Assembly: GCA_036365455.1 (NCBI GenBank)
Contig: JAWQUS010000001.1
Location: forward strand, 20,315,001-20,379,000
Length of the DNA: 64,000 nt
Direction: 5' to 3'
DNA from: Macrosoma leucophasiata
Lineage: Eukaryota > Arthropoda > Insecta > Lepidoptera > Hedylidae
Under the pieces are notes generated by a model that saw nothing but the letters and a program-made list of their open reading frames with translations, searched no databases and was not told the origin of the DNA. This document shows, piece after piece, positions 1-9,862 of this stretch (within the stretch, counting starts at the first letter, position 1; the number at the start of each line of letters is the position of its first letter). The translations under genes and the position numbers were made by a program.

Positions 1-847
1 GGAGCTCTCTGGAAAAAAAACGCATCTGTATTGAGACCTCTAGTTAAAGCGAAACTTTATCACTTCTTTTATTAATAAAACTAGCTTTTGCCTGCTTAAA
101 ATTTTTAGGTTTTATTCTGAAAACTTTCATCTTTTCATCATAAAGCTTAGCAGTACCTACGGCAGCACAAGAAACACCGAATTTTCTTGATAAAAAAATT
201 TAACACTTCCTTTATTGCACCTGCCAAATCATCAAGTTTTAGCGAACATTTAACACCGTAGCTAAATGTGTGCCAACTGGTAATTTATTATTCTAAACGC
301 AATTCAAGTCTCCATTAAATTTGAGATTTAAGGTTCTGTATTTAAGTGCCACTCGTTGCGCCTGCTTAGAATGCATGAAATCTTGCGTGAATTGATTTTT
401 TAATGTTACCGACATTTGAACACATTACCATCATTTTTATATTACGCTGTTGAAAAGGTTATTTTAATTTGCGTAGCTCTTTTGATACGTATAAAATGGA
501 AAAATAATTCAAATGGAGCATTTATTATATTGTTATAGTCGAAATCTGAGCTTGCAGAAGTGATCGTTTCAGTATTAGTTTATTGGGTTGTTGGCGTAAT
601 TAAAAGACTAAATTATGATACTGAATAAACTTATATTATATTGAACTTTTATATTTAGAAGTAATGTATTTAGCTCCTATCACACGCACGTACGAATGAA
701 CAATGACTTGAGACGGTGTCGATAGAGAGGTACAGGCGTGTACAAACTTAGTCACATAACAACTTATAAACATTAATTTATGAATAAATTCAACACAGAT
801 GTGGTTTAGAAGATAGTTATACAAGACATAGATAGTTTGAAGCGCGC
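1..847. other. AT-rich sequence, nothing recognised
   Basis: No ORF of credible composition, no repeat shared with the rest of the window and no tRNA or rRNA similarity were seen. The stretch is low-complexity AT-rich sequence with short T and A runs. Confidence 0.5.
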
Positions 848-1210
848 ATGGCCCAGCGGCTGGTGTAGATCGTAAGCGATCTGCTCGGTTAAGCACTACG
901 GGCGCGGTCGGGTAGTGTGATGGGTGACCGCTAGTGGCAAATTAAATGCGCGTTTCCGTGCTTCGGAGGGCACGTTAAGCCGTCGGTCCCGGTTGCTATA
1001 GATGGATAGCAGTCGTTAAACCTTGTCGGAGGCCTAATGGGCGGTTTGAAAACATCCGACAGTGGGTTGGCCACTAACCCACCCACCTCCACCAATCCGC
1101 ATTGGAGCAGCGTGGTGGAGTAAGCTCCAGGCCTCCCCCCAAAAAGGGGAGAGACTCGTGCCCAGCAGTGGGACGTATAATGGGTTGCCATTATTATTAT
1201 TATATATATA
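848..1210 (+). mobile_element. 5S rRNA-derived SINE (SINE3-like), copy 1, full 3' tail
   Basis: Positions 877-932 align with the 3' half of eukaryotic 5S rRNA. GTTAAGCA (box A of the 5S internal promoter) is followed by CGGGCGCGGT and then GATGGGTGACCGCT (box C), in the right order and spacing. Downstream, from 'cgtgcttcggagggcacg', the sequence is no longer 5S. It continues into a LINE-like tail with 'gcccagcagtgggacgtata' and ends in an ATT/TA microsatellite. The chimera of a Pol III promoter head and a LINE-derived tail is the standard SINE design. Two further copies (9358, 60417) and an inverted tail (42433) share the same junction, so this is a propagated family and not a chance 5S pseudogene. 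It is non-coding; the ORFs crossing it are incidental. Confidence 0.85.
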
Positions 1211-1224
1211 CAAGACAACACGAC

Positions 1225-1560
1225 CACCTCAGTAGACCGACAGGAGATCTTAGAGTTGAACTGAGCCGACACTACACCACAGTAAAGTTACAAAACTGTG
1301 ACTACACCGAAGATATTCTTGACTTTAGTGTAGACGAGATTGGCAATATTCTCAAACATAACAGGGCACCGGATGATGACTGAATCACTGATAAAATCCT
1401 CAAACCAAGCGGAAGGACTGTATTAGAGGCTTTTCAGATGTTCACCTTCGCGCCATACTCGATGATAAAACCGCATTCATGGCACGAAGTGTGGTTGTAA
1501 TTTCCTTAATAAACAGTGAGAAGAGAATCTTCAAAGACTATTAACAATGCTTTAATACAT
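1225..1560 (+). pseudogene. Decayed RTE/BovB-like LINE reverse transcriptase fragment
   Basis: The reading frame from about 1237 gives a peptide with DFSVDEIGNILKHNRAPDDD, then (after a stop) ITDKILKPSGRTVLEAF. A shifted frame gives a segment ending RSVVVISLINSEKRIFKDY. The order matches the region just N-terminal to and including RT motif 1/2 of insect LINEs ('KNGKAPGDDGIT.E.LK.GG..VLEAL..LF' then 'W..S.VVL..KKGD...LKNYRP'). At least one in-frame stop and one frameshift separate the pieces, and everything downstream (the catalytic YADD region) is missing. It directly abuts the microsatellite tail of the 5S-derived SINE. Inference: an old 5'- and 3'-truncated LINE piece with no activity. Confidence 0.55.
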
Positions 1561-1621
1561 TATTACAAAATGGTATAGGATACTCCCTGGGTCACAAGTT
1601 ATAATATAAAGAGCAAACAAT

Positions 1622-1860
1622 TAAACATATGAAGAGAATGATGAATGTGGAAGAAGCACGGAAGGTGTATGCTTTTTGCCGCTAAATGGTAGTGTTCAGC
1701 ACTATCGTGTTCCGGTCAGGTGGTAATGTACGGCCCTGTAATTTCCCGCACAGAGTCATAACAACTTAGGCCTCAGGAGTGGTAACGCATCTGCATTTTG
1801 ACCTTGGTCTTTGTGTGAGTGTCTATAGGTCTATTGGCGTGAAAATACAAAGAAACAATT
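1622..1860 (+). mobile_element. LINE 3'-tail family I, interrupted by a family A fragment
   Basis: 'gaagagaatgatgaatgtgg' (1630) is the start of a tail found complete at 31197-31316 and 56645-56750, where it ends 'gacctggcgtgaaaatacat'. Here the two halves are separated: 1672-1833 is family A sequence (from 'gccgctaaatgg' to 'gtctatagg'), then 'ggcgtgaaaatacaaag' resumes the tail. The simplest reading is insertion of a doubly truncated family A copy, or a recombination between the two repeats. Confidence 0.55.
1672..1833 (+). repeat. Family A SINE-like repeat, internal fragment
   Basis: It matches the family A consensus from the middle of the 5' half to the 'gtgtctatagg' segment and lacks both ends. 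It carries the variant 'cataacaacttaggcctc', shared with the copies at 10202, 22977 and 40197. Confidence 0.8.
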
Positions 1861-2182
1861 AAAGATAATAAGCGTAATTGCTGTTCAAAAGAAAAAGTAA
1901 TGTTTTCACTCGAGAGAACATCCCGGGCAAACTTGTGTCGATAATTTGAGGGATGTGCAAAATTGTTGGCGGAAGTTGAAAAGTTTGTGCTTTATTACAA
2001 TGTTGGACACGTTGGTCGTTTGGGCCGCAAGTGCGCGAGTTTCCAGTTGTTGGTTGGACCTCGTTGACTCGTTAATGTAATTCGTGTCTCTGTAATTTTA
2101 AACGCGACTGTTTAAAATTTAAATATGGTAATTAAGCTTACCAGTGTTGTAGCTGTAATTTATCATATTTTTTAAATGTATC

Positions 2183-2500
2183 TATATCAGAATCAGAATC
2201 AGAAATTCATTTAATCATTTAGAATGACAAGCACCGCTTATGACACGTCAAAAACAAACAAAATAAATTATAGTGAACAACATACATGTCAAAATACAAA
2301 TTAGATTTTTTTTATGGATTCTCCATCATCATATCACTAAGATAAAACTAAATATAATATACTAATGTAAGTAAGTATAGCAGTAGAATGTCTAATTTCC
2401 CCTAATTTCTGGACTTATAAGCATAATAAAAATAGGTTCTCGATTATTATTAAGAATGATCTTCGTAGGTCAAATGGACAAAAAACCCGTCATTAAGGGG
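2183..2500 (-). mobile_element. Probable LINE 3' tail with TTCTGA microsatellite
   Basis: On the minus strand the sequence ends in 'gattaaatgaatttctgatt' followed by repeated TCTGAT units, a typical insect CR1/Jockey-type 3' terminus. No coding remnant was found upstream. The 5' limit is arbitrary. Confidence 0.4.
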
Positions 2501-3018
2501 TCAAGTTTGTACAGAAAGTTTTAGCTCACGAAGCTTGCTTTACGTATTTCTGCTACTGAGGCAGTTATTTACTCATTTTACTAATCGACCTCCAAATTAA
2601 ACCATATAATAAAGCACTGTACAAGGAAAAACATTCTTTCAATGTAGAAACGTAACTCTATAACTGCAGGGTGAAACCCCTGAAATATGCCAGGCAAGGT
2701 CATAATGAACCATTATTTATGTTACCACTTAGGCAATGGCTTGTTATGAGAATCCAAGCAATGAGCGACTTAATTGGATTGTTAAAGTTAAGAAGAAAAT
2801 GAGTTTTGGCGCAGTTAAACCAATTTACATATGAGCTTATCATAAGCGATATGATAATACTTTGATACGTAGCTCATTCTTTGCTCTTACATATTTCAGG
2901 TGAAAATTGAGGAACCATAACTTTTTATGTTGCTAAATATTTTTGGAAGGCAATGGTCAGTCTTTCGGATAATTACTGTGTGTCATTTTTACCAGCAAAA
3001 CAAAATCACGTAGGTGCT
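2501..3018. other. No gene or repeat recognised
   Basis: AT-rich sequence without a credible ORF and without a second copy in this window. Confidence 0.4.
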
Positions 3019-3790
3019 TATAGGCTAAGATCCGACTGCAGAATCATTTGCTTCATTCAGATAATATGCTGCAAACCTAATTTTTACGCAACTTTATAAT
3101 CTAGAGAATATATTCACTAGGTTCCCTGCCAAAATTTGGCCGCAAGTATTTTTAATTAAACTATTTTATCTTTAACAGCCAGCAACTCTTATTTGAGGGC
3201 GATTTAATTTGGCTCCCGTATACCATAATAATGAGAAAAAAAATAGCTTTAATTTATATATAAACTAGCGGCCCGCCCCGGCTTCGCACGGGTGCAATGT
3301 CACCTACATTATTACTTTCATAATAAACTAGCTGTTGCCCGCGGCTTCGCCCGCGTGCTATAAACCTCACGGAGCCCGAGACCTTTCCAACGAATGCAAA
3401 AACGTGGAAATCGGTTCTAGCGTTCTGGAGTTATATCATCAGGAAGAAGAACCCGACTTATTTTTATATTATAGATAATATGTGTACGTCATGGACGTAA
3501 AAAGAAATGGGGGTGGAACGAAAATATGTAGGGGTGCCCGAGTGCGCAATGGCAGACGTGATTTTTTAGAGTCTTACATATTGCCGTGGGGTAAACAATA
3601 TTGTATTAAAAAAAAAACGAATAAAAAAAAAACTTTCCCACAAAGAAATATAAAAAGATACTTTACCCATTTTTTGATAGGCAACCTAGTGGATATTTAT
3701 TCTCTAGATAATAAATATGCGTAAAAAATAGGTTTGCAGCATATCTGGATGAACGAAATGATTCTGCAGTGGGATCTTAACCTATTATAG
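3019..3790. mobile_element. Family H long-TIR element, copy 1, with nested insertion
   Basis: The ends are ~105 bp terminal inverted repeats. The left (3019-3123) starts 'ataggctaagatcc', and the right (3686-3790) reads the same inverted, including 'gcagaatcatttcgttcat' and 'tatgctgcaaacctaat'. The interior between the TIRs matches 32045-32495, and another element with the same TIRs is at 43548-43858. There is no transposase, so it is a non-autonomous DNA element. The ORF at 3482-3724 lies in the interior but is poly-Lys low complexity and is disrupted in the second copy. Confidence 0.75.
3265..3474. mobile_element. Nested insertion of 'ctagctg/cccgcggcttcg' repeats inside family H
   Basis: The homologous family H copy runs straight through at about 32183-32195 ('tatataaataagattatgtg'), whereas here ~210 bp intervenes. 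The insert has two similar heads in tandem: 'ctagcggcccgccccggctt' at 3265 (related to 23525) and 'ctagctgttgcccgcggctt' at 3329. The latter is a repeat end very common in Lepidoptera. It ends 'ttatagat'. The element class is uncertain. Confidence 0.6.
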
Positions 3791-4176
3791 ATTATTCACA
3801 TAAAATTATACAGATTTAAACAAACTTCATTTTTAATGAATCAATTCTACACACGTATTGATGTTTTATGATCAACACCAAAAATCCTATAAAAAAACCT
3901 ACATGTATATAAACTAAAGAAAGAAGGGATGTTATACCTAATAATAAATACCTCCCCCTCTCTAGATATTAAAACCACCACAATATAAAACGAAAATTAT
4001 AAAACGAACTTACTGTAAGAACGTACAGATATAGGAAACAAACCTATTCATTGCAAGACATAGTTATTTGTATATATTGTCGTGCCACAAGAGAATGGAA
4101 TTATATTCTACATCACATTATAACACAGTTGATAAAATATATAATATGTACTGGCTATGTTTCCTGGCAAATACTG
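3791..4176. other. No gene or repeat recognised
   Basis: AT-rich sequence with several homopolymer runs. The 60-codon frame at 4051-4233 runs into family A and is not credible. Confidence 0.4.
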
Positions 4177-4462
4177 TTTTTTTATGTAATGGAAGTGGCT
4201 AACAAGCATGCAGTTCACATCGATGTTAAGTGACGACTGCAGCCTTTAGACACCCACACAAAGACCAAATTCAAAATGCAGATGCGTTACCACTCCTGAG
4301 GCCTCAGGTGCTATGCCTCTGTGCCGGAAATTACAGGGCTGTACATTACGACCTGACCGGAACACGACAGTGCTGAACACTGCCATTTAGCGGCTATATA
4401 TACAAACAATAATATTGTATCTAATAGTGCCCACGGACGTGACGATCCTTCCCCCACCAGTG
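4177..4462 (-). repeat. Family A SINE-like repeat
   Basis: Near full length, read 3' to 5': T-run, 'atgtaatggaagtggc', 'gcagttcacat', 'tgccggaaattacaggg', ending 'cccccaccagt'. The segment matching the 5' stem-loop region is scrambled (4396-4450), with an extra 'aataatattgtatc'. Confidence 0.85.
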
Positions 4463-4774
4463 GAGAATAACAAATAACTACTTCTACTAAAATCAACATT
4501 TTACTGGTGCACAGTTCATGATAAACGGGGTTTCCAGAGTTTCTGGTTGGCCCAATAGATGGCGCTGCTTTTATTGGTCCACGCATCGACAGAAGAAGGA
4601 AGGCTGATTGGTCTGTGGGTCCACGCAACATCGTGATTTTAATGTAAAAAAATAATACATGGTGTCGGTCGCCCTCGACGAGTGGCGTACCTCTCAAAAG
4701 TTTACATTAAGAATTGTACCCGTTTACATAACAGGGAGTTATTGGAACCCCTAAATAAGCTTATAGAAAATTAA

Positions 4775-4830
4775 AGATCTTAGCTCACTAGAACCATCCG
4801 GAATCCGACCAGCGCCCGACCGGTTAGTAT
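4775..4830 (+). mobile_element. Left-end fragment of the GC-rich MITE seen at 51221
   Basis: 'tagctcactagaaccatccg' and the following GC-rich stretch resemble the left terminus of the 51221-51562 element. The rest is absent. Confidence 0.4.
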
Positions 4831-4839
4831 TCTTTGTAT

Positions 4840-6090
4840 GCAATTTAGTCCATTGAAAAGTAACATATACATTTGCGTTTTTCAGAAGACGCATTTTTAT
4901 TTTTTGAATATGTAGGGGGGGAGGGGTCAGTAGAAGCTTAAGTTCAAGTTTGTGGGGTCGCCAAACAATTCAAATAGTAATAAATAAAAAGAACAACCTG
5001 AATATATTTACAAGTAAATAAAGAATGATACCTGAATATATTATATTTTCAGGTATATAAAAAAAAATAATGATATACTTAACAGATTATTTATGTTTGT
5101 TGTTTGTTTAATTGTTAAATACTGAAACAGGAAATCCCAACATTACTGATTCATAAACATCTGTCTTACAGATAAATTATCAAAGATTTGGTGATGAAAT
5201 AGAAAAAAGTTATCAAGAGCCTTTATCTGGTACGTAAGGAAACATCTAACGACTATCTGAAACTCTATCTATCAGTAACCGGTGAAACTGGCCCTCAGTC
5301 AAATATCAACCAATGTTTTGGTAAAAGCTAATCTAAACAGCAATATGAATACACAATCAAAATTCGGCATTGAATTTTGTTGCGAAGCAACCTTAGTTTG
5401 CATACAGATATTTACATTATTGCAAATAACAATGTATATACACAACGATATTCAGATACCGGATTCAATTAGGATTGTTATAATAAATAGCCTAAGGACA
5501 TACAGCGGTATAATGCAACAAATTTAATTATATTAAGTAGTCTTAGCAATCAGCGTGCATTTATGAAGATAATGATGCATGTAGAAGAGGTATGTCTGGA
5601 GCGGTATATCTGGCGCTCCACACTCTCAGCCTATCTTCAAATGTTCTTCAGCAATTTCAATCTTACAATGAAACAATAATTTAACATGAAACATAATAAC
5701 AAAATTTATAAGAATGATGGATATTTTTATTAGATGGAGTATAATTTTGTATGCCGAAATTTCCCACCGAAATTCACAAGAGACTGCATAATTAATGCCA
5801 AATTTGCACGAGCGGAGATTTCTAAATTAGCTTCATGATATTTTGCAGAACGTTGTATTTTCTAATGTAATCAAACTTACGCTGCGGTGTTTTTTTTGAT
5901 AAATGTGGTTTTGCATATGAGTTTTCACCCATTATGCTTCGTTATGATAATATGGAAATTGTAGCTTTCAAGCATAAAGGCTAATTTAGTTAAACATGAC
6001 TTTAATAGGCACGGAATTATGAAATCAGAGGTTATCAGATTGTTATTGTATATTCTCTTAAAGATAGGAGATATCTTTTGAAAATTGCCT
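4840..6090. other. Mostly unrecognised; family I fragment at 5555-5650
   Basis: No credible coding sequence. 'gaagataatgatgcatgtag' to 'ctccacactctcagcctatc' (5562-5633) is a diverged piece of the LINE-tail family I found at 31197 and 56645. The 81-codon frame at 5282-5527 shows no domain, no second copy and AT-driven composition. Confidence 0.4.
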
Positions 6091-6091
6091 C

Positions 6092-6145
6092 CTTAGTTTT
6101 GTGGTAGCAAGCCATAACTGCTACGCTAAAGTCCTGGGTTTATTA
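6092..6145 (+). mobile_element. Diverged 5' fragment of tRNA-SINE T
   Basis: 'gtggtagcaagccataac' and 'ctacgctaaagtcctgggtt' follow the tRNA-like head of SINE T (compare 6818-6880). The remainder is missing. Confidence 0.45.
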
Positions 6146-6184
6146 TAAAAGTGGTTTCGTGTAACACACTTTATTATTTATTTT

Positions 6185-6275
6185 CCGACTAGCTGTGGCC
6201 ACGACTACACGTCAGCAAAATACTGAACAATAATTTTGTTAAATTCTACGTGGATAAAGTCGCGGGCACAGTTAG
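6185..6275. repeat. Family E palindromic end
   Basis: 'ctagctgtggccacgactac' and 'gtcgcgggcacagttagt' form an imperfect inverted pair around 'atactgaacaat'. The same arrangement occurs at 56228-56310 and 63925-64000. Confidence 0.5.
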
Positions 6276-6609
6276 TCTAAATGAAATATGTTTATGTAAG
6301 CCGCATTCAACTCTGTTCAAAAGTTTTGAAGCAATATAAATCGATTTGGACGAAACAAACTGTTTTGATAACGCTACTAATTATGTGTAATCAATCTGTG
6401 AAAACAGCGTTCAAATCCGTTGAGTAGTTTCGAAATTATTACGTACAGACAGCAAGACAGACAAGCAGAAAAAAATCCAAAAATTGTTTTTTTTTTGTTT
6501 CTGTTACTTTTATTAACCCCCCCCCCCTAAAACTTTTTGGGAAAAATATTTAATGTACTCGATTTTAACTGTCTTAGTTGAAGTATTGATAATCAATATA
6601 ATAATATTC

Positions 6610-6737
6610 TTCGTATCCCCTTTCAATGTCAATATCTTGCATAAATACCGAAAACGTGTGAATGTAGCAGAAGACGCACCTGGAATACGTAATGGCAATA
6701 ATGGCTGTAGTGACATGAGCACGCTTGTCCATATCAG
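6610..6737 (-). repeat. Family B interspersed repeat
   Basis: Shares 'taccgaaaacgtgtgaatgt' and 'gtgacatgagcacgcttgt' (inverted) with 8540-8687, 12885-13015, 17310-17440 and 18283-18430. The unit is ~120 bp, the class is unknown and there is no coding potential. Confidence 0.6.
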
Positions 6738-6815
6738 GTTAGCATGACGTGTGAACGTTCAATGTTCGATTTTCTTTTGTGAGGAATGATAAGATATCTT
6801 TCATATTATTATTAA

Positions 6816-7140
6816 GTGCCTCGGTAGCCTAGTGGTAGCAGGCCACTACTACTACGCTGTGGTCCTGGGTTCGATTCCCGGGTAGGATTGTTATCAGAGA
6901 TAATGCTGTAGTCCTTTATCGCTGGTTCTATTGGGATTTTTCAATTTTCTGGACATTTCCCAGTACCTCGAAGTTTGGTAAATGCCCGGAGATGTCAACA
7001 GGCTCGCCACCTGTTTCATGGGCCAAAACGTAACCGGCGAATCGTGAGAGTTTGCATGTATGCTTGAATGTATGTATTTACCTCTGCCTACCCCTTCGGG
7101 GATTACAGGCGTGAAGTTACGTTTACGTTTATTTCAGCGT
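6816..7140 (+). mobile_element. tRNA-derived SINE T, copy 1
   Basis: The head resembles a tRNA: A box 'tagcctagtggtagcaggcc' and B box 'gggttcgattcccgggt', with about 40 bases between them. The acceptor ends do not pair, so it is not a functional tRNA gene. The body includes 'ttcccagtacctcg' and 'gggccaaaacgtaaccggcg' and ends 'taccccttcggggattacag' + 'gcgtgaagttacgt'. A nearly identical full copy is at 61935-62258, a head fragment at 54436 and an inverted tail at 30803. Confidence 0.85.
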
Positions 7141-7227
7141 AAACATTTATAACTGCATCGTTTAGATTTAGACAACTTCATATAACTAGAGGTCTTATTT
7201 CAGAAGCCAACGTATTTGGATTTCGCA

Positions 7228-7305
7228 CATATGCCAGAAATTACAGTGTATACATTACCATAACGTGGTACCCCTGAACGATTGAACACTATAATTTAAA
7301 GGTAC
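7228..7305 (-). repeat. Diverged family A fragment
   Basis: 'gccagaaattacagtgtata', 'cattaccataacgtgg' and 'gaacactataattta' follow the middle of family A with many substitutions. Confidence 0.45.
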
Positions 7306-7358
7306 ATACTATAGATACTCTTATTAATGTCCCTACGCCATAAAAGCCTGTTCTAGAT

Positions 7359-7782
7359 CTAAGAAATATATACTGGGTGACTTTTTTTACCGTCTTGAAA
7401 AAAATAGGGCGTGATAAGCAAATGAAATAAAAGCCTATGACATAGTTATTTATATTATTTTTTTATATTTTCTAACTTCATCTGAAATTAAAATTTCATT
7501 AAACATTTCTATTCGTTATTCTATTACCTACAAAACTTGCAAAAACAGGATCGTGTCAAGTTGCCGGCGTTTGTTTGTTGAAATTCAGTGTTCTAAAATT
7601 AAAAATAGAATAATGAATAGAAATGTTTAATGAAATTTTAATTTCCGATGAAGTTAGAAAATATAAAAAAATAATATAAATAACTATGCCATAGGCTTTT
7701 ATTTCATTTGCTTATCACGCCCTATTTTTTCAAGACGGTGATTTTTCACCGTCACCATCAGTCATCCAGTATATATCTTAGT
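7359..7782. mobile_element. Foldback MITE with ~145 bp inverted arms
   Basis: The left arm 'ctaagaaatatatactgggt' ... 'atagggcgtgataagcaaat' ... 'ctaacttcatc' ... 'aacatttctattc' returns inverted from about 7600 to 7782, ending 'ccagtatatatcttag'. The central spacer is ~75 bp and contains 'aacaggatcgtgtcaagttg'. The arms are ~90% complementary. There is no transposase, and no clear target duplication beyond the AT-rich ends. Confidence 0.75.
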
Positions 7783-7861
7783 ATAATTTGTATGTACTAG
7801 TTATACTAAGTATGAATTATTATTATGCTCTGTATGTCTGTTGTGTCGTAATACTGCCATA

Positions 7862-7982
7862 TAGTTTTCTATATTAGTAATGGTTTAACTGGTAGAGAAC
7901 GCTCTTAGCGTTAAGTTCGCCATTTGTAACAATATTGTATGTGTATTGTGACAATAAAGACTTAATAAATAAATAAATAAAT
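7862..7982 (+). mobile_element. LINE 3' tail with conserved hairpin, copy a
   Basis: A 3' terminus of CR1/Jockey-type LINEs: stem-loop AACGCT-CTT-AGCGTT (7898-7912), then 'taagttcgccatttgtaac', 'gtgacaataaag' and a TAAA microsatellite. The same layout is found at the end of the coding LINE at 25216. No coding region precedes it, so this is an extremely 5'-truncated insertion. Confidence 0.7.
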
Positions 7983-8212
7983 ATATTTCAAAAATCAATT
8001 GGTGTTCGTTTGTCTCGCTAAAACTTGAGAACGGCTGGGCCGATTTCGTTAATTTTAGTTTTGAATTATTTCTGGAAGCCCAGGAAAGATTTAAAGGTAA
8101 GAAATAGTACAAACCACAATTTCATTTACCCATACAAATAGTCCGAATCTATTCAAACCTTTGACACATTACTTTGTTCTGAGGCAATACGAAGTTTTCC
8201 GATTCAGCTAGT
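7983..8212 (-). repeat. Family N repeat
   Basis: Inverted relative to 49553-49850 and 51745-51890. Shared words include 'aatcaattg.tgtt.gt', 'gagaacggc' + 'ccgattt', 'ctaattttagttttgaat' and 'catacaaatagtccg'. It is a widespread lepidopteran-type interspersed repeat with no usable ORF. Confidence 0.6.
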
Positions 8213-8282
8213 GAAATATAACAAAAGCAATCTTGAGAGACGTATTTCAGACTGATATTGTGAAAAAAGTATTGAAAAGTCA

Positions 8283-8448
8283 AGTTTTTTACAGTTCTGT
8301 AATTTCCGGCACAGAGGCACAATAACTTAGGCCTCAGAAGTGGTAACGCATCTGCATTTTGACCTCTGGTCTTTGTGTGGGTGTTTATAGGCTGCAGCCA
8401 TAACTTAACAACAATGTGAACAGCATACATAAAAAAAAACATATTTTT
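8283..8448 (+). repeat. Family A, 3' half
   Basis: 5'-truncated copy from 'ctgtaatttccggcacagag' to the A-tract at 8431-8440. Confidence 0.8.
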
Positions 8449-8477
8449 AAACGCAATAAAAACATTACCATACGAAC

Positions 8478-8761
8478 ACATTTTAGTATTTATACTCCCG
8501 ATCAGCACCATATCCATCGTAACACAATACCCTCACAATTCCATATCATGCGTAGATACCGAAAACGTGCGAACGTAGCAGAAGACGTACCTGGAATACA
8601 TAATAGGCAGTAATGGTTGTAGTGAAATGAGCACGTTTGTTCATATCAGGTTAACACGAGGCTATGTATTCACATTCAATATAAGAATTCCTTTTATGAA
8701 GGATATTTCAGTCAAAGCTAGACATGTTGCAGTAAATAATGACGAGAATACAAAAATTATC
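8478..8761 (+). repeat. Local duplication, copy 1 (with family B inside)
   Basis: 8478-8539 and 8688-8761 are almost identical to 9182-9243 and 9262-9334. The intervening 8540-8687 is family B (minus orientation), absent from copy 2, where only ~18 bp separates the two halves. The two copies lie ~0.6-0.7 kb apart in the same orientation. Confidence 0.8.
8540..8687 (-). repeat. Family B repeat, insertion-like
   Basis: Carries 'gataccgaaaacgtgcgaac' and 'gtgaaatgagcacgtttgt'. Comparison with the paralogous empty site at 9244-9261 suggests that it is the inserted unit. Confidence 0.6.
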
Positions 8762-8999
8762 AACAAATTTCATATCCTTTTAGGTTCACATAATAATATA
8801 CGTTGTGGAAGTGGCAAATAATTAATTGTTATTTCCTCACTTATTGCACTAAGCAGCTCTTAATTTATTCAATTACATCACAAATTTATGCCAGAAATTA
8901 CGAAGATACCTACATAATTTGACTACCACCATTAAGAATATTATAGTTGCCTTGATTACACTATATGATTACACTTATTTATACAGTTCATTTCCTCCA

Positions 9000-9122
9000 C
9001 CCGGTTGTCTGGAAGAGATCGCTTTTAGCGATAAGACCGCCAATTGTGCAAAATGTTTTATGTACCGTATATGTCCTAATTGTTTTGGTGTACAATAAAT
9101 AGTTTATCATTATTATTATTTA
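9000..9122 (+). mobile_element. LINE 3' tail with conserved hairpin, copy b
   Basis: 'ggttgtctggaagagatcgc' with the stem-loop ATCGCT-TTT-AGCGAT (9018-9032), 'taagaccgccaattgtgc', 'gtgtacaataaatag' and an ATT microsatellite. The hairpin region is identical to that in the 3' UTR of the LINE at 25216-27556, so this is a short insertion from the same or a close family. Confidence 0.75.
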
Positions 9123-9181
9123 TATGCCTATGATATTTAGTCTCATCTAGATCTCAGGAATAGGAATAATAATTTAGTACA

Positions 9182-9334
9182 ACACATTTTAGTATTTAAT
9201 CTCGATCAGCACCATATCCATCGTAACACAATACCCTCACAATACCCTTTAAATATTAGGTTTCCTTTTATGAAGGATATTTCAGTCAAAGCTAGACATG
9301 TTGCAGTAAATAATGACGAGAATACAAAATTATG
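9182..9334 (+). repeat. Local duplication, copy 2 (empty site)
   Basis: Same two blocks as copy 1 at 8478-8761 but without the family B unit. Confidence 0.8.
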
Positions 9335-9357
9335 AAAGGAAAAAGGTGTCAAATATA

Positions 9358-9665
9358 ATGGCTCGCGGCTGGTGTAGATCGTAAGCGATCTACTTGGTTA
9401 AAAGATACGGACGCGGTTGGGTTTGTGCTGGTTGATCGCTAGTGGTAAATTAAAATGCGCGTTTCCGTGCTTCGGAGGGCACGTTAAGCCCTCTGTTCCG
9501 GTTGCTATCGATAGATAGCAGTCGTTAAACATTGTCGGAGGTCTTATGGGCGGTTTGAATACATCCGACATCGGGTTAGCCACTAACCCGTATCTCCACC
9601 AACCTGCGTTGGAGCAGCGTGACGGAGTAAGCTCCAGGCCTCCCCCCAGAAAGTGGAGAGATTAA
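9358..9665 (+). mobile_element. 5S rRNA-derived SINE, copy 2
   Basis: 'ctggtgtagatcgtaagcga', a degenerate box A region ('cttggttaaaagatacggac') and a box C-like 'ggttgatcgctagtgg', then the same LINE-like tail to 'aggcctccccccagaaag'. The 3' end (the 'gcccagcagtgggac' part) is missing. The 5S portion has decayed more than in copy 1. Confidence 0.8.
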
Positions 9666-9774
9666 TCCACCAGAGATTGTATCCACCTATAGCACTTAGC
9701 AGCTTTTAAACAGTTACTTAAAAATATAGTTCTAAATTCAGATACGTTGTTTTTTATATGACCAAAGTTGATAC

Positions 9775-9862
9775 AAAAAGGCGGAAATTATGGAGATACA
9801 TTACCACCTTAATGAAACGTGCTGCTGAACAATGGATTACCACCATTTAGATTAATACAGAC
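9775..9862 (-). repeat. Diverged family A fragment
   Basis: 'ggcggaaattatggagatac', 'attaccacc' and 'gctgaacaatggattaccac' follow the family A middle, minus orientation. Confidence 0.4.

Noticed and set aside
6818..6890. tRNA gene in SINE T
   Set aside because: A and B boxes are present but the acceptor ends do not pair and the 3' body is a repeated SINE.
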